Part shown: in pieces, positions 36,081-46,510 of the stretch
How the letters are laid out: each line of letters starts with the position of its first letter
Position numbering within the stretch: the stretch's first letter is position 1
From: Hirudinaria manillensis
Taxonomy: Eukaryota > Annelida > Clitellata > Hirudinida > Hirudinidae
Assembly (NCBI GenBank): GCA_034509925.1
Contig: CM067531.1
Coordinates: 5,984,001 to 6,048,000 of the forward strand
Direction of reading: 5' to 3'
DNA length: 64,000 nt
The notes under the pieces: generated by a model
What the model saw: only the letters and a program-made list of their open reading frames with translations
What the model was told of the DNA's origin: nothing
Databases searched by the model: none
Program-made: the position numbers and the translations under genes

Positions 36081-38921
36081 TTAAAATATTGGAGGAATTG
36101 AATTGAATTTCATTTCACAGGGATTTCTACAAGGTATTCGTTGAGCCTGGACGCAGGATAATTGGTTAATTTTGCCAGACGCATCAACTTCTTTATTGTA
36201 AATGACAGGACTTATATTGAAAATGTTATTTAAATAAAAGGTCGTATATATTTCTATGTGTTCAGTATTTACTGAGACCATGTATCATCATATTGAAGCA
36301 AAACTGTCAAGTAACATTTTCTAAGGCAAAATATTGAATATTATTTGCTAATTAACTAATTAATTTATTTATTTATTTATTATTATTAATAACAAGGAGG
36401 CCGTTGTTGTTATTGCAAACTCACCAACGCAATAAGCCATGTAACATCCAGGTGTACCTCTGAGGCGGTAAACGAAATAAGGTCCACAGTTGATGACTCC
36501 AATGTACCAACTTCGTATGCAACAGTTTCCCGCCAAAACAGCACAAACCCTAGTGAAGAACTCTCTTCCTATCTCAGTTGGGTGGCCTCCTTTAATGAAA
36601 TTATCATAATCATCATCATCATCGTCATCATCGTCGTCGTCACTATCATCGTTACTTTGATATCTTTGCTCTAAGCTTGTTAAATGATTACAACAAATTA
36701 AAGGCACATCCTAGGAGGTCGTCAAGCATTTTTCCGCCATTGAGCGTTTTGAGAAGGTTAGGCCTGCCTATTAGGCGACCCTGGGGGGGGAAGTCAAATT
36801 GTTGCATTGGACTGGGTATTCAGAAGGCTGGGTTATCCAAAGACTGCCTTATCAGAAAAGCCGGATAGGCTGGACTGTTATATCGGCTAGGACTAGTTTG
36901 CAAGTGGGAAGAATCACAACGTTATAAAGCTTTAAGGTTCAGGGCCAAATCATCCATCCATCAATCGCTGCAGATCTTCCTTCCACTACACTTGTGTTGA
37001 TAATTTTGACAGTCATGAGTTTCCATGGTTACGTATTTTCCCGCGTTGAAGAACAGTGATGTACAAGGACACCTCTTAGAGGCAACCAATCGTTTCGTCG
37101 AAGACTTTGTTTCAACAACAACTGATGAAATGACAAACTGATATAGTTGTTCAAACTTTCTGAGGCCCATAATGTTTGGGAGACTTCGTTGATAGTCAAT
37201 GATGATAAAGTAACAAAAACCGCGACTAAAACCAGGAGGCAGCCACTGTCAGTAGGATGACCGACGGTCTGAAAGCGATTGCAGAATCGCCGCTACAGGC
37301 CAGATTCAAAGTCTGGCTCCTTCAGTTCGTCCTGCTACCAAGGCTGCTGTGGCCACTGACCATCTACGAAATAGACCTGCAGTCGGTAGAAGAGTTAGAA
37401 AGGAAAATAAATCGGTGTACAAGGAAATGGTTCGGGTTGGCGCCTTCGCTGTCGTCAGTCGCCCTGTACAAAAAGAGCACACGGTTGAGGCTGCCCCTCA
37501 GATCCATTGTTGAAGAGTATAAAATTAGCAAAATCAGAACCCAATGGTCGCTCAACAACTCCAGTGACAGCAGGGTCCGCGATGTCATGCCGCAACTCCG
37601 CTCAGGAAGGAAATTCAGAGCCCAGGAAGAAATTGAGGAATCCGAGGCAATTCTAGCCTTCGAGGAGAAAAGAGTACCCATTCAAGTAGAAAGTATATTT
37701 TCTCCATTATTTTAATTAATTTGTTGCAAATATTTTTTAACATTTATTAGAATTGGATGTCACTTAACATAATAATAGATTTATGCCATTTATTTGGTCT
37801 TCATTGGCATTTATGGCCTGAGAAATCGAATATCTTTTTAAGTCTTTGAAAGTCCAACATACAAATCTTTGCTATTCACGGTGATTTAATGGGTAATAGC
37901 TATCAAACATTTAAAACAATATTCTATTGAATAATTATATTATTTTTATTATTATTGAATTATTATGTTATTATTTTATATTATATAAAAATATTTAAAC
38001 AAATAAAAGAGATTGTTTGTTAAGTCAAGCTGAAACGCTGTACCATGATTCTTACCTGGTCCGCTGATGTCCAAATACACGGGTGAATGAGTTCCACACG
38101 ACATTTCAGAAGGACATGTTTCAGGCAACCTTCCAGTCCCGGTTCCAAACCTGTACCAATGTCTTTTAATTGTTCTATCGCAGAGGATTACATGGTCGTA
38201 ATCGACGTCCAATTCATGTTTGTCGCTTCTTTCGGTTTCATTCAGGAAAATAAATGCATTGCAAGGATGTCTCGGATCTGCCAATAATTAGATATCTCGT
38301 AATTTATATTTATTATATGATTTTTATGATATATTGATGAAAATAGATTTAATTAAATAGCAATATAATTGTGTTCATTGATTTCTGAAAAACCTCCAAA
38401 ACCGGGAGCCGACCTCTTGTCCCTTCCCAGAGGTTCTGTCAGAAGCAGTTGGTCCTGTTTTTTTTTCAACCAAATCAATCACAATCAATATGATGGATTT
38501 GATCACGTCGAATGTTAAATCATAGTCAAATAAATTTTATTTAAAACTCAATATATTAAAATTCTGGACTTACTTCGTCTTTTAGTACATGAAATGTAAA
38601 TGAAAATAGTAAATGAAATTTCAAAGATTTTTGCAAAAGCAAACGATAATTATTATCCTTTAATTCCCAAACTAAATGGCCCAAAGCCATCAGTTAAAAG
38701 TTGTTTTATTATAATTTTGAAAATTAAAAATAAAATTAAAGAGAATTAGTCAATTGTTAATTACCCGGTCCGTCGTTTGGAAACGCTTCAAGAGAGAAGC
38801 AGGAAGAAGCTGGAATGAAAATTTAAAAATGTTTTGAAAGAAAATCTTAAAAAATAATTAAAAATTAAATTTAAATTAATTCAAAAGACCCACTTATCCA
38901 CAAAAGAATGATGAACTTCAT
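36081..38921 (-). CDS. Small secreted D8C-domain protein (uromodulin/GP2-type domain)
   Basis: Five exons join in frame to 189 aa: 38921-38894, 38809-38765, 38277-38056, 36589-36425, 36190-36081 (stop TAA). Exons 1-2 code a signal peptide (MKFIILLWISTSSCFS). Exons 3-4 form a complete D8C domain, the Cys-rich module next to the ZP domain in uromodulin and GP2 and also in OIT3: DPRHPCNAF, LCDRTIKRHWYRFGTGTGR, CPSEMSCGTHSPVYLDISGP, GHPTEIGREF, VCAVLAGNCC, FVYRLRGTPGCYMAYC. Exon 5 adds a short Cys-containing tail and ends; there is no ZP domain, EGF domain or membrane anchor. It is therefore a stand-alone secreted D8C protein, function unknown. The 1.47-kb intron 3 holds dispersed repeat copy B and a LINE fragment. 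Alternative upstream exons cannot be excluded. Confidence 0.8.
36740..36863 (+). repeat. Dispersed repeat, copy B
   Basis: Second copy of the roughly 125-bp repeat at 33279-33403, same orientation, in the large intron of the D8C gene and about 370 bp before the LINE fragment at 37234. It may be a piece of a longer element. Confidence 0.85.
37234..37714 (+). mobile_element. Non-LTR retrotransposon fragment, C-terminal ORF region (copy 1)
   Basis: An open frame (37257-37715) coding a reverse-transcriptase C-terminal region: RKINRCTRKWFGLAPSLS, SVALYKKSTRLRLPLRSIVE, YKISKIRTQW and VMPQLRSGRKFRAQEEIEES. The first 288 bp closely match 45625-45912. Inserted in the large intron of the D8C gene, opposite to its strand. 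It is 5'-truncated and has no RT catalytic core. The exact LINE clade is not assigned. Confidence 0.8.
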
Positions 38922-39616
38922 CGCAATTTCAATTGAAAACAAGAAAATACCATCAACGAGGTTTTGTTGAATTCGGCCTCAAAGTCCAAAGTTTGGGTCC
39001 ATCCATGATTTTTTTAAATATTCTGGCGCTTTATGCTTTTTGAGTTTATTTATCAATTTATTTACTTATTACAAAGATTTCTTATTCATAAATTGTTTAC
39101 ATAAATTCATAAAATACACAAAATAGTGGAAAATAATTTTTTTTGAAATAAAAATATTTCCGTAACTCAATTAAAAGCCTTTGTGAGGCAGCAGCTCTCG
39201 TGGAGAGATCAATGCATGGACAGCCTGCTGGTCAGCTGTCCAATCTCGGACCGTCTGGACTACCAAATATCGAATAATTCGCTCGGACTAAAATGCTAAA
39301 ATGCAAACGTAGAACTGCTTTCACTGTCATCACCTGGTGATGACATTCCAGCATCTGACATGATATTCACAGACGCATTGCGAAGCTTTGACATCGTCTT
39401 GATTTTCATCTTCACAAGTACACAAGTAAGTCCACATGAATCTTTTTAATTGCTTTGTTTAATCTCTCATAAATTAATCAGCATCTCTAGGATCTGATAG
39501 CAATCTGTTAGCAGCTGCTTTTGCGATCAAAATTATTGCATTAAATTGGCACAAAGGAATGTTGCAGGCAATTTCAACAAAACAGCTCAACGGCAACAAA
39601 CTTTGTATCAACCACG
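38922..39616. other. Divergent intergenic region
   Basis: Between the starts of the D8C gene (minus) and the SUEL-like gene (plus); presumably holds both promoters. An open stretch at about 39493-39649 in another frame is a possible alternative first exon of the plus-strand gene. Confidence 0.45.
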
Positions 39617-42600
39617 ATGCGGTTGTCTCTCAATTTCGTTACTGCTCAGGTAAATTTATTGACGTGACATATCATCAACATCATATTATCACTAACTAAT
39701 AACATCATCATCATCGTCATCATCTTCTGACGACATCTTTTGAGAACTCTGAGAAATTTTGTTAAATGTGATATTTCCCATAAAAATTACTTATTTCATT
39801 AAACAAATGAAATGAATTATTGTGAGCTTGAGCATCCTTGACTGCATTCATTTTTCAGTGATTACCCTTAAAGATTGCTTATATTTACAAGCTAAATTGT
39901 CATTAATTCACTTATTTACATCGATGCATCCACAATGCCACGTTATCGCATAACAAATTTAAATGGAAACTCGTGTGATTAAAAATCCGAAACGGATGCT
40001 ACTTATTACTCACTCGACGATGAATTTGAGACATAATATTGCATTAAAATTACTTTAATGTGACCTGATATTGACACATAATACTGGCATAGTTGGACTT
40101 CCTTCCAAAAGTTTAAAAAAAAATGCCTTAATGTATTCTGAACAACTGCTGCCTTAAAGGCATTTAAAAAGGAATCGCATTCATTGAAATCCATCAGCAG
40201 GCCTCACATGCTGAATTAAAAATTTCAGTTCATTTCAATGTATGTGTCCTAGAACATCAGGATTGAAAACATAAGCCATGAACATTGCATCAATACAATT
40301 ATGTATGAACGGCTGCTATAATTTCAATACAATCACAAATAATTGCAGCACCATTAAAAATATTTTCAATACAATTACAAATAATTTCAATACACTTCTA
40401 AAGTTCCAAAAAACTTTTAAATTTGCTGATACTTGAACTAATAATTGATGGATACACAGTTTCAGTAATCACAAATTCCTCGAATAAATGAGCGTGAATG
40501 GAAATAAATGCAAATATTGAGTTTAAAAACAAATAATAAAAATAATATATTATAAAATGTATTATTAAATATATTATTAATTATATTATTAAATGTATTA
40601 TTAAATGTATTAGTAAATGTATTATCGAGTATTTACTTATACAAGGATGTGGTTCTTAAAATGCCTTCAGAGCCATTTGTTGGCCTCCAAGTGATGTCCG
40701 AAGACAACAAAACAGAAATCAGATGCCCCCAAGATTCTGTCATCCTGATCATTTCAATCCATCCTTTCAACAATCAGGACACCAGTCCAGGTGAATCAGT
40801 TCATAACACACGCACAGCAAACATCAAAGTGTCGGTTAAAAAAATGAATTATTATGAAATTATTTTTATCCTATTTCTTTGAATTTTTGTGTTAATTATA
40901 TTTATTAATTTTTATTTTCCATTCATTTCCAGCCTGCGAGATCAGCTGCTCTGCAAGACTATTCCAAGAAAACTGCCAACAAAAAAACAACAACAACAAC
41001 AGTAACGACAGCAGCAGCAGCTGTTTGCTTGGAGTTTCAGATGTTTTGCAAACTGTTGGATGTTCAGACTTCAAGGCCGAAATACGTTTCGTTTGTTGTG
41101 AGCCACGACTTGATGCGTTTCTTTGAATAAATTAACTTGTTGTTTCAATCGTTCGTCGAATGTAATTTTCTTAAGTTATTTATTTTTTAAATATAATTGT
41201 ATTTATTTCCTAATTTCATTTTTTTTCCAGTCAAAAGGAAATCATCTCATGGAGCTGAGGAGGATGTCAAAAGAAGAGGAAAGTCGTTACTTTGCAGCCG
41301 ATTCCTTCATTCTTTGAACAATTTCGTCGGTTTTAAAGAACAACGAAGCATCGAACATCGAACGTTCCTTTCCAAATCATCGACCACCTCCAACCGTAAC
41401 GGGTCTTTAAAAATCAGTCCCTCAACTACGAAACGCCATAAAAGCAAAGTGGAGTCTTTCCATAAAAAGAGGGATTTAACTTACGGCAGCACCAAGGGGT
41501 TGTACCATATTTCTAACAGCACGGAAGTTCCAGGAACAAGTGATGGCGTGACATAATCGAAATTTATATTATATAAATAAATTACATTATTATACGATAT
41601 TTAAAAAAATATCTTTATTTTCCTGAAACGAATCAACAGATAAAAGCTCGGGAAGCATTCCTGACGACGTAAAATCGAATAAAAGTCTCCATGGCAACCA
41701 TACCCTACCCCGCGAAACATTTTTGGGGAGACAGGTCTCGTTGTGGTTCTCGTCCATTAACGAACCCCAACTCATCGGAATTTTTATCAAATGTGAGACT
41801 TCAACGAGAAACACGTTTTATTTTCAAATCATTCTTAAAGTTTCGAGCAACATTTTAAAAGTTGTGAAGAGATTACACATTCAGCCGATGTCGTCCTGTA
41901 ATGTTAACGATGATGACAAGTGAATTTAGAAAGATGAAGGCCATAAGGCTGATCATCAGAGGCGTTTAAACCATTTTTATTCACAGAGAATCTTTCGGTT
42001 GCGAATACTAAAGGTAACGAAAGGTGCCTTTTATCGACGTTTGCTACAACACCAGCCATTAGGCCATCCGAAGAGTACAATTATCTACATTTGCATAAAA
42101 TCCATGAAAATTATTCATCTACTAAATCAATGGTAACAGTAATATCAGTAATTAAGAAGTCCTTTATCTATATATGCATTTAATCTATTATATATGTATA
42201 CATATGCATATGTAATTCACTTTCAACAGCCAACTTGGAGAAGTTCGTCTTATACGTGGTCGTCTTCATTTGCTGCGGAATCATGAGCGTCATGGCGGTG
42301 GTCATCTACAGCTTGGCCTATCAGATCAAGTACAGAAGAAGCTACTCACTCAACAGTAACAACAACAAGAACAACCAGCAGAAGGCTTCCAAGATCACCT
42401 ACCACTCCCCTAACAATTGGAGAACTCCTGACAGCGGAAGTTCGACCGGCGACGATAGAACACTCCACGACGAAGAGGTCGTTCCATGCATTAATTGACA
42501 TTAGTTATACAACATTATTCCTTTTATTATTTTAATCATTAACTGAAATTATTGTCGATATTAAGTTATGCTAATAACTGTTATGCTAAGAATTCCTAAC

Positions 42601-43002
42601 ACCATAGTCGTTGTTAAAACGTTCAATTTAAAAGGAAACTATTGCTATTTATTTATGAAAAGGAAACCTGAATTAATTAATCAATAAGTTCTGCTGGAAT
42701 GAGATAGAAAATAGTATCCAATCCAACAGGCGAATGTTATGGACAGAACAGATTCGAGGCACGTCATGTGTTCGAGCTTAACTGAGACTCGATCCAACCG
42801 AGGAGAGAATCCCTCGTCTCAACATCAGCCTCTCAATAACAACTCGGTCAGGGGGTCCACCACTCTACCATCCCCTCCAAATTCCCTCATCTTCGAGAGG
42901 GCCTCACCCATGGCACCCGACGGTAGCAGTGAATCTCCGAGGGAGAAGCCGAACACGCCTTCCCATGCGGACATTCATTTCGTCGACAGACTGAGTTCGT
43001 GA
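39617..43002 (+). CDS. SUEL-lectin-like single-pass membrane protein
   Basis: Exons 39617-39649, 40646-40790, 40933-41097, 41231-41539, 42230-42477, 42730-43002 join in frame to 390 aa. Exons 2-3 code a Cys-rich module like the rhamnose-binding (SUEL) lectin fold: IRCPQDSVILIISIHPF, ACEISCSARLFQENCQ, SCLLGVSDVLQTVGCSDF and IRFVC. An Asn/Ser-rich insert sits in the middle. Exon 4 is a basic, Ser/Lys-rich stalk. Exon 5 has one transmembrane helix (FVLYVVVFICCGIMSVMAVV) followed by YQIKYRRSYS, so the C-terminus is cytoplasmic. The tail is Ser/Pro/Asn-rich. The overall plan recalls EVA1C. Exon 1 is the weakest part: its 11 residues make a poor signal peptide. The frame can also end at TGA 42498 if the last intron is not removed. 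Confidence 0.6.
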
Positions 43003-44291
43003 CTCGAGAAAGGATCGACGTCGTCGCCGTTGTTGTACCTGCTGCCGTTGTTGTTGTTATCGTTGTTGCTGCTGTTGCTGTTGTCGTCGTTGGTTAGAAT
43101 GTTTCGGGATGGAAGCAGCATGGCCCGTTTATATTTTCTAGTCGCAAACATTTGAATTTGTAGCTATGGATGAGTGTCAATCGAAAGTCAATTTTAAAAT
43201 TCTTTGCTTTCATTTCAATGTCGTGACGTCATACATGATGACCTGTTTCCATTTACTGAAAATCAAAGGTTGATTAAACACCATTTGCTCGTAAAAATAG
43301 AAATTGTTATTTTGTATTGATTATTGATGTTCTTTAAAAATTTATCATTTTTTACGATAAATCATTCCATTTGCTCCGACGTGGTTTTGAGTCCAGGACA
43401 TTTATCATCCTTTTGACTTTCTTCGGAGTCCAATTTTACATTTTAACGGTTGATAATATTTTTCAGTTTGTTTGGAATTGCTGCTAAAGTGGAACTTATT
43501 ATTTCGAATATTACCTTAAACACAATATATCATCTTAAATATAATTTATTAACTTATAATTTCTGTCGTTTTTATAAACTTCTATTACATGCTCCACGTA
43601 GCGCTTGCATCAAATTTAAAGTTTTAATTTTAATTTTTTAAGTTATCGCTGTTAAATAATCAAACTTATTCATAATAAACAAATTAACAGATATAAAATT
43701 TAATGCATTGTTGCATATTTTTTTTAATAATTTAATTAATACATAATTTGATTTAATGTGTAACTTAATTAATCGCTGTTCATGTCGCATTTTAATGTGA
43801 AAATATTTGAAAATAAGTCGTTATTAAGTTATTATTATTATTAGTATATTTACTTAAATAATTGCAATGAATAACAAGAGGATAAACAAATAAATGACTA
43901 TTCATCAAATTCTTTTTAACGTTTAAATTATATTGGTTCACTAATTGTTTATTCTGTATGGCTATAAATATATCACGTATTTTGTATTTATAACTGGAGC
44001 AAATACTATTATTGACCGTAATTCTCCTTGTTATTGCTACGTTGTCACCACCATCATCATCATCATCATCTTCTTCTTCATCTTTAAGACCAATTGAAGC
44101 GCTTATTCAATTTCTATTTCATGGTTGAGTGAGCATATTAAAGATTGGAAGCAACATTTAACATTTCTAGTGATTGTGTAAGGATATCTTAAATGCTAAA
44201 AAATAATAAATAAAAGTATATTAAATAATTAAAATATTTTAAATATGAACAAGCTGTAGTTTTTTTTAAATCTAGTCTTGATTTTGAAAAA
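43003..44291. other. Intergenic
   Basis: 3' flank of the SUEL-like gene, with GTT/GCT trinucleotide-rich sequence at 43025-43098, then AT-rich DNA. No gene seen. Confidence 0.5.
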
Positions 44292-44522
44292 GGTATAATA
44301 CAATATAATATAATATAATATAATATAATATAATATAATATAATATAATATAACATAACATAATATATAATATAATATAATATAATATAATATAATATAA
44401 TATAATATAATATAATATAATATAATATAATATAATATAATATAATATAATATAATATAATATAATATAATATAATATAACGTAATATAACGTAATATAA
44501 CGTAACGTAACGTAACATAACA
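44292..44522. repeat. (AATAT)n pentanucleotide array
   Basis: About 40 units of AATAT, changing at 44476-44519 through CGTAA units into the adjacent CTTAA array. Confidence 0.95.
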
Positions 44523-44886
44523 TAACTTAAATTAACTTAACTTAACTTAACTTAACTTAACTTAACTTAACTTAACTTAACTTAACTTAACTTAACTTAA
44601 CTTAACTTAACTTAACTTAACTTAACTTAACTTAACTTAACTTAACTTAACTTAACTTAACTTAACTTAACTTAACTTAACTTAACTTAACTTAACTTAA
44701 CTTAACTTAACTTAACTTAACTTAACTTAACTTAACTTAACTTAACTTAACTTAACTTAACTTAACTTAACTTAACTTAACTTAACTTAACTTAACTTAA
44801 CTTAACTTAACTTAACTTAACTTAACTTAACTTAACTTAACTTAACTTAACTTAACTTAACTTAACTTAACTTAACTTAACTTAAC
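44523..44886. repeat. (CTTAA)n pentanucleotide array
   Basis: About 70 nearly perfect CTTAA units, directly continuing the AATAT array and ending 25 bp before the LINE remnant. A four-unit copy of the same pentamer occurs in Rac1 intron 1 (about 59079-59096). Confidence 0.95.
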
Positions 44887-44910
44887 ATAATATATAAAAA
44901 AAGCGGAGTT

Positions 44911-45912
44911 AGAGGCAAACCTAACTAAGACGTACACCGATGCTCTTCGCTTCCTGAAAGAACTGAGTTGTCCGAAGCGCCTTTCCCGGATTATCCATTT
45001 AACGAAGCAACAACATCGATCGGGGAGGTCGAGGAAGTCGTGAAAAATGCCTCGGGACGTTCAAGCTGCTCCATAATATAATAGTTTGCACCTGGGCCAA
45101 TGTCGCAGTCGAATGGAAAGTAGCTGAAGATGTATACGTTCCGAAAGAATTTAAGTGCATAAATCAGTTCAGGTCTAGATCGTTGTTGAACATCGAGGGA
45201 AAAATCTATTTTTCGTGCTTAGCTGCAAAGCTCATTATGTTTATGACATCATGACAAGTACATCGACACAGCAGTTCAAAAGGAGTTGATCCAGAATGCA
45301 AAAAAGAACCAACTCAGCTTATCGGTTGTGCGGCTCGATCTGGTCAAGGCCTACGTATCGGTGTCTCATCAACTCCTCTGGAAGACGTTAGAGATTCACA
45401 ATCTAAACGTTCTAAGGCAGCAGATTGTCAAAAGAGTTCTTGACAAGCTCAATGATCTACTCCAACGGTGTCTGGAGCCTGAGAAATCCCGGAGTCTTTC
45501 TCTTACGAGAAGGAAAGTTAACATTGAAGTGTGTTTCATCGCTGGAGGACATTCCGCCGGTTTCAGAAGAGCCAGTAAAGAGCTTGGGAAGTTTTCGATG
45601 AGTTCCTCTGAGACAAAAATCAGGAGGCAGCCACAGTCAGTAGGACGATCGACGTTCTGAAAACTATTGCTGAATCGCCGCTGCAGGGCAGATTCAAAGT
45701 CTGGTTCCTGCAGTTCGTTCTGCTACCTAGACCGCTATGGCCACTAACCATCTACGAAATAGGCCTGCTGTCGGTAGAAGAGATGGAAAGGAAAATAAAT
45801 CGGTGTATAAGGAAATGGTTCGGGTTGCCGCCTTCGGTATCGTCAGTCGCCCTGTACAGGAAGAGCACCCCGTTGAGGCTGTCCCTCAGATCCATCGCTG
45901 AAGAATACAAAT
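44911..45912 (+). mobile_element. Non-LTR retrotransposon remnant with reverse-transcriptase motifs (copy 2)
   Basis: Degenerate RT-coding sequence broken by frameshifts and stops. Recognisable pieces in order are FRSRSLLNIEGKIYFS (finger region), KYIDTAVQKE, and VRLDLVKAYVSVSHQLLW, which is RT motif A with the catalytic Asp. The last 288 bp (45625-45912) closely match copy 1 at 37234-37521. The coding sequence stops abruptly at 45912. It starts right after the CTTAA array. Not intact. Confidence 0.8.
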
Positions 45913-46510
45913 GTTGAAGAAAAATATGATATAATATACAGTCATTCTTCATTACTACAATGATTTGTCGCGTACAAAGATATTTAAACTTGGTGGGAAT
46001 ATTTTAATGAGAGGTCATTCCATTATTGAAGGTATGTTCATAAATTTATTCGTTATAATGATCATAGTAATTAGTGACATCGTAATAAGATTAGCGTTCT
46101 TATTATACAATCACGCAGTTATGATGACATTTTACTATGCTAATGTGCATCGTAAAGATGGACTACTGATACACAATCAATGAGACCTTTTGATCACTCG
46201 TGGAGTGTGAATCAATGGAAGCCAAATATTGATTAATGCCAACAAAGGCTGCATTTCCATAGTGCATTCAAAACCTTCTGCTTTCCACTCGTCGAAGACT
46301 CGGAAAGCGTTAAGTATTATGAAAATTATTAAATAATTTGTCAACTAATTTTAGACATTTGCCTAAAACATTTTTGGTTTATCGCCGAAGTTATTATTAC
46401 AATAAATTTTAAACACCGTCTTTTATTTTAAAGAGCTTTATCTTCGAACCGCATAACCAGGATTCTCAAGGAATCGGCATCTTGTAAAAGTTTCTTTCGA
46501 TCACCAGAAA
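45913..46510. other. Intergenic, upstream of the myristoylated-protein gene
   Basis: Between the LINE remnant and the ATG at 46511; should hold the promoter. No TATA box stands out and no gene is seen. Confidence 0.45.

Noticed and set aside
38397-38457. Extra exon of the D8C gene
   Set aside because: Open and flanked by AG/GT, but its phase does not join to both neighbours and the acceptor has no pyrimidine tract; skipping it gives a clean frame.
44189-44523. Minus-strand Tyr/Ile/Leu-repeat open frames
   Set aside because: Pure translation of the AATAT array.
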